From: Geobacter sp. UBA698
GTDB taxonomy: Bacteria; Desulfobacterota; Desulfuromonadia; Geobacterales; Pseudopelobacteraceae
Direction: 5' to 3'
Length of the DNA stretch: 43,212 nt
NCBI GenBank assembly: GCA_002298925.1
Contig: DBMM01000076.1
Coordinates: 1-43,212, forward strand
Part shown: piece after piece, positions 21,105 through 29,511 of the stretch
Position numbering within the stretch: position 1 is the first letter of the stretch
Layout: each line of letters begins with the position of its first letter
The notes under the pieces: model-generated
Seen by the model: the letters and a program-made list of their open reading frames with translations, nothing else
Database searches by the model: none
What the model was told of the DNA's origin: nothing
Made by a program: the position numbers and the translations under genes

Positions 21105-21257
21105 TTGCTCGATAACTGGTGGGTTTTTATCTGCAGGCCTGGCAGCTGTTGGGTCGATACAGAAATATTGAAGTGTTCCCCGCTAGTTGAGAAGCGCAGC
21201 GGCTTTTTCCCAGAAGAGCAGCTCGCCGCAAACCGGATCACGAACAATTGTTTTCAT
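21105..21257 (-). pseudogene. YHS-domain protein gene with in-frame amber stop
   Basis: A strong ribosome-binding site (GGAGG, five to six bases before ATG 21257) starts MKTIVRDPVCGELL..., the metal-binding YHS opening DPVCG. After AAALLN a TAG stands at 21183-21185, and the same frame continues RGTLQYFCIDPTA... with the YHS aromatic-FC segment, then DKNPP. Relatives have a tyrosine where the TAG is, so a single-base nonsense change is likely. The second cysteine expected after FC is also gone. It lies just downstream of the Cys-rich exported protein and could be co-transcribed. A 24-residue peptide may still be made. Confidence 0.5.
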
Positions 21258-21272
21258 TGCAACCTCCGGTCA

Positions 21273-21303
21273 AGGGCCGGGAGGCGATTTGCCCCCCGGC
21301 CCT
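21273..21303 (-). terminator. GC-rich hairpin after the Cys-rich protein gene
   Basis: AGGGCCGGG at 21273-21281 pairs with CCCGGCCCT at 21295-21303, a perfect 9-bp stem, 20 bases past the stop codon of the minus-strand gene and just before the YHS ribosome-binding site. No T-run on either strand, so it may be a partial terminator or an mRNA end-stabiliser. Confidence 0.4.
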
Positions 21304-21322
21304 CAAGCATGTCACTGAATCA

Positions 21323-21640
21323 TTAACCGCGGCAGCAGGCCGGAATGCCGTATTTTTCTGCAACGATCTTGATCTTGCCTTTCAACTCTTTGAGTTCCGC
21401 CTCAAGCTCGTTCACTTTGCGGATATCAATGTTGTCGTAGCCGTACAGCCCACGCAGTTCGATGTCTTTCGCCTTCAATGCGCTGGACAGGGCAGCAGTC
21501 TCCTGGGTGAACTGCTGGACGGCCTGCTTGTCCGCGCATTTGCCGTCGTTGCAGCACGAGCCTGCGGCTGAAGCTGATATGGCGCCAACTGAAAGCATTC
21601 CCATTGCCAAAGCGATCGCGACTATCATGTTCTTTTTCAT
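21323..21640 (-). CDS. Small exported protein with terminal cysteine clusters
   Basis: 105 residues with a clear signal peptide (MKKNMIVAIALAMGMLSVGA, cleavage near residue 25 at ASA-AG). The mature protein begins with C29, C30 and C35 (SCCNDGKC), continues as a charged helical hairpin of about 65 residues (FTQETAALSSALKAKDIELR and VNELEAELKELKGKIK) and ends C102-C103 (ACCRG). The helix-hairpin with terminal cysteines recalls periplasmic metal-responsive proteins of the ZraP/CpxP kind, but no named family is recognised. A ribosome-binding site (AAGGAG) precedes the start. The neighbouring broken YHS gene also suggests metal handling. Confidence 0.8.
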   Translation of the reverse strand: MKKNMIVAIALAMGMLSVGAISASAAGSCCNDGKCADKQAVQQFTQETAALSSALKAKDIELRGLYGYDNIDIRKVNELEAELKELKGKIKIVAEKYGIPACCRG

Positions 21641-21911
21641 TTTTTACTCTCCTTTGTGTTGATTTGTAGTAAAGCATATGCCCGTTTGCTATTCGTAACC
21701 TTATCAACTTGTGTGCCACATTCGTGCATATTTGCTAACATGCTGAATATAGTCATGAATTTACTTCTGGTTGCTGCCGGGGGTGATTGTTATGGTAATG
21801 AATATGCTACATTGACTCGCTGTTGTCGGAGAATTATCTACAGTAACCATCGTGGCCTGAATTATGTGCTACGTTCGAAAAACGTCCGATGATTACGCAA
21901 GGGGGGTATTG

Positions 21912-22865
21912 GTGAGCAAACAAAACGGATCTCGAAACAAGATCATTTTTCTGGCGAGTGTAATTGTACTAATTGCTCTGCTGCATTACCTGACGCCTAC
22001 CGAGACCATGTATAACCACAAGCTGCACATCATTTTCAGAAAGCTCTACTTCCTGCCGCCGGTCATGGCGGCAGCCTGGTTCGGGCTGCGAGGGGCGTGT
22101 GCAACAGCTTTGGTAGTCAGCCTGCTCTTTATCCTGCATGCCTTTCTTGACTGGCCGGGCAACTACATGGAGCAGGCAAACCAGGTGGGAGAGTTGGTCG
22201 GATTCTGGGTGGCGGGCGTTATCCCTGGCTGGTTGTTCGACCGGCAACGGTCACTTCTTCAGGAGCTTGCCAATGCCAATGAGGAAACACTCCTTGGCCT
22301 GGTCTCTGCGCTGGATCTTCGCGAGCATAATACCCGTCTGCATTCCCAGCGGGTACGGGAGTATACCGAATTGATCGCCAACCGGATTGGAGTCGACGAA
22401 AAGACGAAACGGGAGATTGGTTTCGGCGCACTTCTGCATGATGTGGGAAAGATAGCCGTGCCGGACCAGATTTTACTGAAGCCGGACAAGTTGACGGAAG
22501 AAGAATGGGGTGAAATGCGCAAGCATCCCGATGCAGGCTATCGCATTGTAAAACGGATTGGTTTTTTGAAGGAAGCGGCGGAAATTGTCTTTGCGCACCA
22601 CGAACAGTTTGATGGCAGTGGTTACCCGCTTGGACTAAAGGGAGAGAGTATCCCGCTCGGGGCGCGAATGTTTATGGTGGTGGATGCCTACGATGCATTG
22701 ACTTCTGAGCGACCTTATCGCTCGCCCATGACGTACGAGGAAGCGGCGGCAGAGATCAAACGTCAAAGCGGCAGCCATTTTGATCCAGTCGTGGTGGACA
22801 TATTCATGACGATAGCACCTGAACAGCTACGAGAGATTGCCGGGCGTTATCAGGATCAAGGCTAA
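21912..22865 (+). CDS. Membrane HD-GYP domain protein, cyclic-dinucleotide phosphodiesterase
   Basis: 317 residues from GTG 21912, which follows an AAGGGGGG ribosome-binding site; a longer frame from 21864 has none. The N-terminal 100 residues hold about three membrane helices (FLASVIVLIALLHYL, PPVMAAAWFGLRGACATALV and GFWVAGVIPGWLF). Next comes an intact HD-GYP domain: HDVGK with H176-D177, HHEQFDGSGYP from 229, and the flanking metal ligands. Such enzymes hydrolyse c-di-GMP, and some degrade 3',3'-cGAMP, which is of interest because a cGAMP-type riboswitch lies 10 kb away. A decayed paralogue is at 34079-34219. The 271-base divergent gap upstream shows no other gene. Confidence 0.93.
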   Translation: MSKQNGSRNKIIFLASVIVLIALLHYLTPTETMYNHKLHIIFRKLYFLPPVMAAAWFGLRGACATALVVSLLFILHAFLDWPGNYMEQANQVGELVGFWVAGVIPGWLFDRQRSLLQELANANEETLLGLVSALDLREHNTRLHSQRVREYTELIANRIGVDEKTKREIGFGALLHDVGKIAVPDQILLKPDKLTEEEWGEMRKHPDAGYRIVKRIGFLKEAAEIVFAHHEQFDGSGYPLGLKGESIPLGARMFMVVDAYDALTSERPYRSPMTYEEAAAEIKRQSGSHFDPVVVDIFMTIAPEQLREIAGRYQDQG

Positions 22866-22949
22866 TGCAAAGCGGGATTCATTTTGCAGTGAAGATCATG
22901 TTGTATTTGAAAGTGGTCGGGTAGAGCCAGTTGATAATTTCCCCTCCCA

Positions 22950-22978
22950 CCTGTGACGGCATATAGCTGGGTCACAGG
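22950..22978 (+). terminator. Hairpin downstream of the HD-GYP gene
   Basis: CCTGTGAC at 22950-22957 pairs perfectly with GTCACAGG at 22971-22978; a further CCC/GGG can stack beyond one mismatch. A short TCTTTT follows after about ten bases. It is a possible terminator for the convergent HD-GYP and ferritin genes, weak by U-tract. Confidence 0.4.
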
Positions 22979-23067
22979 GGGCGGTCTTTTACAGGGCGCA
23001 GTAAGAAGTCGTCACACCTATTGAGGGTTAAGATTGAAATTTGGTAAGGTCTCCGGAAAGATCGACA

Positions 23068-23565
23068 TCATTTCTCCCCGGCCAGGGTGCCGATGGCCCG
23101 GTCGATGAAGTAGACCCCGCTTCCCGTTTCGCCGATATTCTTGATCCTGTCCAGAATCTTCTGCATGGTGTGCTCCTCCTCGTGCTGCTCGGACACGTAC
23201 CACTGCAGGAAATTGGCCGTCGAGTGATCCTGCTCCTTGAGAGCCAGGCTCATCAGCGCATTGATCTTGCCGGTGATGGACTTCTCATGCTCGAAGACCT
23301 GCTGGAATAACTCGCTGATCGATTTGAATTTTGTCGGCGGCGCCTTGATCGTGCCGATAATGGGAAGCGCCCCGGTTTCATAAACGTACTTGAAGAGCCG
23401 GTGCATGTGAGCCAGCTCGTCCTGGGCCTGCGCCCGGAGAAATGCGGCGCACCCCTCAAGCCCCTTGACTTCCGCCCAGGCGCTCATCTGCAGATAGAGG
23501 TTGGACGAATAGCTCTCAAGCTGGATCTGCTCGTTAAGGTTGTCAACCATGGCCTTGCTCAGCAT
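23068..23565 (-). CDS. ftnA: Bacterial non-haem ferritin
   Basis: Iron-storage protein, 165 residues, typical for FtnA. Ferroxidase residues are in the right places: E17 (QIQLESYSS), E50 and H53 (DELAHMHRL), then the third-helix glutamate in FEHEKSITGK near 94 and WYVSEQHEEEHTM near 122-134. An AAGGGAGG ribosome-binding site precedes the start. It is on the same strand as the iron-uptake cluster that ends at 23702 but is separated by 136 bases, so it is probably a separate unit that stores the iron brought in. Confidence 0.95.
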   Translation of the reverse strand: MLSKAMVDNLNEQIQLESYSSNLYLQMSAWAEVKGLEGCAAFLRAQAQDELAHMHRLFKYVYETGALPIIGTIKAPPTKFKSISELFQQVFEHEKSITGKINALMSLALKEQDHSTANFLQWYVSEQHEEEHTMQKILDRIKNIGETGSGVYFIDRAIGTLAGEK

Positions 23566-23701
23566 AAAAATTCCTCCCTTCGATTTTTCTTCATGGCTAT
23601 AATTTGGTCATCTTAATAAAAGCTACCATATCTCCCAAAATTTTCAAGTCGTGGGCAGCCTTGCGGATACCAGAAAAGCACCGAAAGCTTGTTACCTGTC
23701 C

Positions 23702-24200
23702 TTACTGCTGCAGCCGCCGGATAATTTCATCAAACACTTTCTGCGGTATTTCACCGGCAATAACCTGTTTTGCAATCCCGTTCCGGTCGATAAAAAAGGT
23801 CGTCGGGACAGACCTGACCAGGTATTTTTTAGAAGCCATCATGGCCGGATCGAGCAGAACCGGATACGATATTTTCAGACCTTTGGCAAACGCCTCCACC
23901 AGTTCCTTCGAGCCTCCGACGTTCACCCCAAGCACCGCCAGGTCGTTTTCGGAGTACTTTTTTATATATCCGTCGAGGAGAGGCATTCCGGAGACACATT
24001 CCCTACACCCCGTTGCCCAGAAGCGGAGTACAATAACTTTCCCCTTGAAATCGGAGAGCTTCACCGTCCCATCGCGCAGATCGAGGACGCTGATCTGCGG
24101 TGCCCTGGAGCCGACCTTCCACGTCTGATCCTTTTCGCATCCGCCGATGAACGCAACGCATGCCCATAACGCAACGCAGAGCAGGGGCAAACTGATATGA

Positions 24201-24217
<17 letters not shown>
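23702..24217 (-). CDS. TlpA-like thioredoxin-fold lipoprotein
   Basis: 171 residues. A lipoprotein signal ends in the lipobox FIGGC with C27 as the lipidated cysteine. The redoxin domain has the active site FWATGCREC (C71, C74) and the cis-proline segment VRSVPTTFFIDRNG. It likely keeps thiols of exported partners reduced. The start ATG at 24217 lies 17 bases inside the preceding ATPase gene, so it is the last cistron of the iron operon. Campylobacter P19 loci also end in thioredoxin-like genes, which supports a role in the same system. Confidence 0.9.
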
Positions 24218-24872
<655 letters not shown>

Positions 24873-24892
24873 CTCTGTTCTCCTTGTTTTTT

Positions 24893-26059
24893 TCAATCTT
24901 CCTTCAGCACCTTGGCCGGGACGATCCCGACCGCCATGCGCACCGGCAGGGCCGCCGCCAGCAGCGAGGCCAGGATCGAGGGGACCAGCGTCATCGGCAG
25001 AACGATCATGCGGAAGGTGATGGCCGAGCCGAAGACCGCATGCCCCAGCAGCTGGGCCAGGGCGAAACCCGCTACCAGCCCCGCCGCCACCCCCGCCAGC
25101 CCGATGATCATGGTCTCGGCCAGGAACTGCAGCACGATTTCCCGATCCTCGGCGCCGATGGCCTTCATCAGGCCGATCTCGCGGGTCCGTTCCGAAACCA
25201 CCGTTATCAGGGTCGTCATGACGCACAGGGTAGTGACGGTCAGGATGATCACGGCGATGATCGCCATCAACCCCTTGATCTTCTCCAGGATCCGCCCCTC
25301 GGAATAGGAAAGCTTGCGGATCGGCTTGGCGTCCACCCCCGGCAATTCCTTCTGCATCCTCGCCGCCAGACCGTCGACGTCGGTACCATCGGTGACGATG
25401 CTCAACATGGCATGGTTGACCCGCCCGCCACTCCCCAGGATCTTCTCGGCCAGGGGGAGATTGACGAAGATCTGCTCGTCCTCGGCCTGACCGGTCTCGG
25501 CGATCCCCTTCACCGTTAGTGTCTTCTGGAAGCCGATCTCGTTACTGATCACGTTGACCGAATCACCGACCTTCAGCTCCATCTTTTTGGCCAGGGTCTT
25601 GCCGATCATGCAGGATTCTTCGTCGAAATCGACCGTGATCCATTTCCCCTCCACCTGCCAGTAGGGGGAGAGTCTTCTCAGGCCCATGAAATCCACCCCG
25701 GCCAGCACGGCATTCCCCAGGTCGAGCCGCACCACGCCGTAGCTGTAAGGGGTAGCTCCGGCCAGCTTGTCCGGCGGCACCATCCCGATGGCCTTGGCGA
25801 TGGTGGCGCTCTCGACGCTCCGCTCCCCACCCGATGATGACGGCCCGACAAAGAAGTTGGCCCCGTAGGCCCTGAGCTCGCGGCTCATCTTGGCGGATAT
25901 GTCGAAGTAGACGCTGGCCAGGGCGGTGATGATCGACGCGCCGATCATGATCGAGAAGAAGGTAATGAAGACGCGGTTCTTGCGGACCTTGAGCGACTTG
26001 AACAGGATCCGCAGGAACATGGCGGTCTTCGTGGTATCCGGCCGTCTATCGCCTGCCAT
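24893..26059 (-). CDS. FtsX/MacB-like ABC permease, second of two
   Basis: 388 residues. One N-terminal membrane helix (RVFITFFSIMIGASIITALA, about 29-48), a large periplasmic MacB-core domain (about 60-255) and three C-terminal helices (GLMAIIAVIILTVTTLCVM; LQFLAETMIIGLAGVAAGL; and a last one near 350-375). TREIGLMKAIGA is the cytoplasmic coupling motif of FtsX-like permeases. ATG 26059 has GGAGGT five bases upstream and overlaps the preceding gene by 14 bases. It presumably forms a heterodimer with the product of that gene. Confidence 0.91.
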   Translation of the reverse strand: MAGDRRPDTTKTAMFLRILFKSLKVRKNRVFITFFSIMIGASIITALASVYFDISAKMSRELRAYGANFFVGPSSSGGERSVESATIAKAIGMVPPDKLAGATPYSYGVVRLDLGNAVLAGVDFMGLRRLSPYWQVEGKWITVDFDEESCMIGKTLAKKMELKVGDSVNVISNEIGFQKTLTVKGIAETGQAEDEQIFVNLPLAEKILGSGGRVNHAMLSIVTDGTDVDGLAARMQKELPGVDAKPIRKLSYSEGRILEKIKGLMAIIAVIILTVTTLCVMTTLITVVSERTREIGLMKAIGAEDREIVLQFLAETMIIGLAGVAAGLVAGFALAQLLGHAVFGSAITFRMIVLPMTLVPSILASLLAAALPVRMAVGIVPAKVLKED

Positions 26060-27359
26060 GGAGCACCTCCGCGGGGTAGAGTTTCGTTATCAGCCTAGAA
26101 GGCATGAGCGAGCCGGAGAGCGCTATCAGCACTGAAACGGCGATGTTGACCGGGATGACGATCGGACTGAAGGAGACGGTGGAGCCGAAGATGGACAGGC
26201 CGATGATCTGGGACAACCCGGCCCCGGCAACGCATCCCAAAAGCCCGCCCACGACGCCGACCACGGCCGATTCGCTCAGAAACAGCAGGTAGACCTCCCA
26301 GTCCGCCGCCCCGAGCGCCTTCATCAGACCGATCTCCCGGGCGCGCTCCATGATGGTGGTGACCGTCAGGGACGAGATCCCCAGTCCGGAGGCGATGAAG
26401 GCGGCGATCGTCACCACGATCATCAGCAGCTGGATCTTGTTGACCACCGCTCCTTCGCCGGCCGCCACCTGCCAGATCGGGCGGGAAGTGACGTTGGGGA
26501 TCGCCTCCTCGATCTGCAGCGACACGGAGCTGACATAGGCAGTGCAGTACCAACGATCGTATTCCGCCGAATCAAGGCTGTCGGAGCTGTGTCGAGCCTT
26601 GCGCGAAAGCCGGTCCTCGGGGACGGTCAGCGCACTGACACTGACCGATTGCACCTTGCCGGCCAGTCCGGCAAGCCGCTGCACCGTTGCCAGGGACGCC
26701 ACCAGGGCTTTTTCCTCGGCGCCGCCGGTGGTGAGGATCCCCTTAACCACGAAGTTTTCTTCCCTGGGGGCCTTGTCACCCGTCCTGACCGTTATCTGGT
26801 CGCCGGCCTTCAGGTTCAGCTCACGGGCCAAAAGTGCACCTGCGAGAACCTCGCCCGGCATTCCATTCTGCGCCCCCTGCTCGTTCGGCCATTCCCCCCG
26901 CACCTGCCAGTAGGGGGAAACCAGCTTTATGCCGGTCCGGTACTCGTCATCCCCGGATATGGGGACTTGCCGGTCGAACCAGGTGCCGATCAGGTTGATG
27001 CGCTTTTTCTCCTTCCCGCTGATTACCACCCCCGTCTTCAGGAAGGGGGCGAATCCGACGATGTTGTTGTGCCAGAAGATCTCCTTGATCCTGGGCAGGT
27101 CTGCCTCGTTGATGAAGGCACGGTCCTTGAGCGGGTTGTAATCTACGCCGCCGATCTCCAGCGGGATGGCCTCGCTCTTGGGAACGACGTTGATATTGGC
27201 GCCGTAGGATTTCATCTCCCGCGACATCTTGTCCCCCACATCGATAGAGATGTTCATCAGTGCGGTGATCAGGCTGGCCGAAAGGACGATGGTGGCGGTA
27301 GCCAGCGCCTTTCTCCGCCAGCCGCGGAAAAAGGATTGTCTGAGCATGCGAAAAAACAT
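26046..27359 (-). CDS. FtsX/MacB-like ABC permease, first of two
   Basis: 437 residues with the same plan as its downstream neighbour: N-terminal helix (ALATATIVLSASLITALMNI, about 18-37), MacB-like periplasmic domain with SREMKSYGANINVVPKSE near 46, and three C-terminal helices beginning IQLLMIVVTIAAFIASGLGI near 300. The coupling motif is REIGLMKALGA near 337. The shared segment MSREL/M-x-YGAN in both permeases shows that they arose by duplication. It starts three bases before the DUF2318 gene stop region, within one operon. Confidence 0.91.
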   Translation of the reverse strand: MFFRMLRQSFFRGWRRKALATATIVLSASLITALMNISIDVGDKMSREMKSYGANINVVPKSEAIPLEIGGVDYNPLKDRAFINEADLPRIKEIFWHNNIVGFAPFLKTGVVISGKEKKRINLIGTWFDRQVPISGDDEYRTGIKLVSPYWQVRGEWPNEQGAQNGMPGEVLAGALLARELNLKAGDQITVRTGDKAPREENFVVKGILTTGGAEEKALVASLATVQRLAGLAGKVQSVSVSALTVPEDRLSRKARHSSDSLDSAEYDRWYCTAYVSSVSLQIEEAIPNVTSRPIWQVAAGEGAVVNKIQLLMIVVTIAAFIASGLGISSLTVTTIMERAREIGLMKALGAADWEVYLLFLSESAVVGVVGGLLGCVAGAGLSQIIGLSIFGSTVSFSPIVIPVNIAVSVLIALSGSLMPSRLITKLYPAEVLHGRR

Positions 27360-27362
27360 TGT

Positions 27363-28817
27363 TTATGCCCCCTGAAAGCCCTCTGTTCTGTAATAGCGCG
27401 ATTCTTTTTCACCGATGTACTTTTCGGGGCTGGCCCTGAAGCGCTCCAGCGACTCCGCCGAATCGAAGAAATAGGTCCGCCCCTTGTATTCATCGCGCTG
27501 GGGCGCGTCGCGGCTGATCATCTCCTTGCCGGTCACCGGGTCCTTGACCTTGACGGTGGCCACCTCGGAGAAATATTTGGCCCCCTTGTCCAATTCTGCG
27601 ACGCTTACCGACACAAAGCCCCCTTCGATCTGGTGAGGGAGCGGAATCGGGTTGCACCCCCCGGCCTTGCCGATGGAGGGGATGAATATCCGCACGTTGC
27701 AGGCGATGCAGATCACCTCGTTGTTTTCCTGCAGGTAGCCCATATCACCGCAGAGCATGCAGGCGTCGTAGACCACGCCGATCTTTTTGCCTCCGGAGCG
27801 GTTGATCATGAAGAAACGCACCACATGACCGTCGTCGGTCACGTAAGAGTAACGATGCAGGTTGCCGTCGGCCAAATCCTCGATCTTCACCTTGATCACT
27901 CCGTTTGCGTCGGGAGTCATGTTGACCGGCTTGGATATCCTTGGCGGACGGGACGCGTAGAAGTCATGGTACAGAAGCAGGGTCAGCGCGAGCAGAAGCG
28001 AGGCCAGGGAGCCCCTGAACCAGCGCAGCTCCAGCAGTACCACGCTGCATTTCTTCCTGCGCCCGGCCGGCTCCATTTCCGCCAGTTCGACGGCAGTAAC
28101 TTTCGGCCGTTTGCGGAAATAAGCCAGGGACAGGAGCGCGACCATCAGCAGGTCGAGATAGGAAAACAGGGCGGAGTATTTGCCGCTCTTGGCGACAATC
28201 GATACCCGTGTGCTGGTAAGCTCGATCATTTCCAGGCGCATCATCCCCAGAAGCAGGTCGGCGGACCAGCGCGACATCAGAAGCGCCGAAACAAACAGCA
28301 GGATGCCTGTGACGGCGCGTCTCCCGTTCCTTGCGCTCATGTGGACCGTCAGGGGGACCATGAAGGAGGTAAGTGCGAATCCGGCCAGGATCCCCCCCAC
28401 GTTCAGGATTACTTCCGTGTTCAGGACCGAGCTGGTGGTTATGGCTTTTTCGGCGATGAAGACGAAAAAGGAGTAGGCCGAGGCGGTTGCCAGCGCCGCG
28501 GTGAAAAAAAGTGCCGCTCCTCGCGTGAAACTTTCCCATCCCCGCCTGCAGTTAGCTGAAATCGCGATCAGAGCAGCGTTGAGCAGAGCCGCCGCAAGCG
28601 CCGTTCCGTGGAGAGCGGTGCGCGCCGCTGTGGACATCTCATGGCGCAGGGCGACCGGATGGATGACGCAACCGGCCAGTACCCCGCAGACGATGGCGAT
28701 GAAAAAGGAGCGGTACGGCTTCTTCCCGCCGTCCGGGGTCTCAAGGACGATCATCATCCCCGTTACCAGCGATAAAGGGATGAAATCATGGATAAAATTC
28801 ACCAGATAGGCAAGCAT
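27363..28817 (-). CDS. DUF2318 membrane protein with C-terminal YHS domain
   Basis: 484 residues. Residues about 1-300 contain eight or so membrane helices. The C-terminal periplasmic DUF2318 region has the cysteine pairs CMLCGDMGY and CIACNV plus a later cysteine (AGGCNPIPLPH), thought to bind metal or a cluster. The last 50 residues are a YHS-like domain (VKDPVTGKEM... then GRTYFFDSAESLERFRASPE), in which cysteines are replaced. The Campylobacter P19 locus has a DUF2318 protein at the same place in gene order. Probable role: redox or metal transfer between P19 and the permease. Confidence 0.88.
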   Translation of the reverse strand: MLAYLVNFIHDFIPLSLVTGMMIVLETPDGGKKPYRSFFIAIVCGVLAGCVIHPVALRHEMSTAARTALHGTALAAALLNAALIAISANCRRGWESFTRGAALFFTAALATASAYSFFVFIAEKAITTSSVLNTEVILNVGGILAGFALTSFMVPLTVHMSARNGRRAVTGILLFVSALLMSRWSADLLLGMMRLEMIELTSTRVSIVAKSGKYSALFSYLDLLMVALLSLAYFRKRPKVTAVELAEMEPAGRRKKCSVVLLELRWFRGSLASLLLALTLLLYHDFYASRPPRISKPVNMTPDANGVIKVKIEDLADGNLHRYSYVTDDGHVVRFFMINRSGGKKIGVVYDACMLCGDMGYLQENNEVICIACNVRIFIPSIGKAGGCNPIPLPHQIEGGFVSVSVAELDKGAKYFSEVATVKVKDPVTGKEMISRDAPQRDEYKGRTYFFDSAESLERFRASPEKYIGEKESRYYRTEGFQGA

Positions 28818-28839
28818 CTTCTTCTCCGTTCAATTTCGA

Positions 28840-28862
28840 GAGACGCCCCGGTGGGGCGTCTC
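28840..28862. other. Perfect 10-bp hairpin between the P19 and DUF2318 genes
   Basis: GAGACGCCCC and GGGGCGTCTC are separated by three bases. There is no T-run on either strand. In the middle of the minus-strand operon it could slow decay of the upstream mRNA part or attenuate the downstream genes, giving more P19 than transporter. Confidence 0.5.
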
Positions 28863-28892
28863 ATGTATGCCATCCAAGATTGAATGAACGCC

Positions 28893-29426
28893 CTATTTGA
28901 GAGGCACGAACTTGAACTTGTACTCCACCGTAAAGGGCTGGAACCATTTGCCGACGCCGGTGGCTGCATCCGTATGACGGCCGAAGCCCTGCTTGGCCGG
29001 AGACTCGATGGTATAGGCCACCTTGTAGTTTCCCGCGCCGAACATCTTGATGTTGCTTCCGTAGTGGGGACCGTCCTTGGCGACCATCGGCATGAACTTA
29101 CCCTCCTTTTTGGCGCCGGTGTCCAGGTTCTCCAGTTTGTAGGTAACCGTCAGGTAGGGTATCCACTCCCCGGCGCCGAAGCCGTTCGGATTTCCCTTGA
29201 GTGCGTGGATGTCCGCTTCCAGGTGGATATCCGCCTGGGATGCGGCCAGATCCGACCCCCTCGGTTCCATGTCGATCGGCTTCAGATAGACGGCAGCGAT
29301 CTTCATGTGATTGATTTCTTTTTCTTCGCCCGCCGGATACTCCTTCAGTTTCTCGGCCCCGTATGCAACCAGTGAGAGCCCCATCAATAGAGTAAACATC
29401 ATAAAACCTGCCGCCAGCTTCTTCAT
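28893..29426 (-). CDS. Periplasmic iron/copper-binding protein, P19 (Tp34/FetP) family
   Basis: 177 residues with a signal peptide (MKKLAAGFMMFTLLMGLSLVAYG, cut near 23). The immunoglobulin-like P19 fold carries its metal residues: DMEPRGSD, HLEADIHA, then FMPMVAKDGPHYG and GRHTD, corresponding to the Met/His/Glu copper site of Campylobacter P19. P19 proteins work with FTR1-type permeases in ferrous/ferric iron uptake, and the FTR1 gene is directly upstream. The ATG at 29426 has GAGGAGGT upstream; a longer frame lacks a signal sequence at its start and is rejected. Confidence 0.92.
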   Translation of the reverse strand: MKKLAAGFMMFTLLMGLSLVAYGAEKLKEYPAGEEKEINHMKIAAVYLKPIDMEPRGSDLAASQADIHLEADIHALKGNPNGFGAGEWIPYLTVTYKLENLDTGAKKEGKFMPMVAKDGPHYGSNIKMFGAGNYKVAYTIESPAKQGFGRHTDAATGVGKWFQPFTVEYKFKFVPLK

Positions 29427-29511
29427 TTGAACTACCTCCTCGTTATTTTTCCGGATGATTCCGGTTCTTACGGTTTGTGCATCAATGTGGTGCGTGTGAC
29501 TGCCGAATAAA

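Noticed and set aside
21183..21185. Pyrrolysine at the amber codon of the YHS gene
   Set aside because: Relatives would have tyrosine here, the second YHS cysteine is also lost, and nothing suggests pyl genes; nonsense mutation is simpler.
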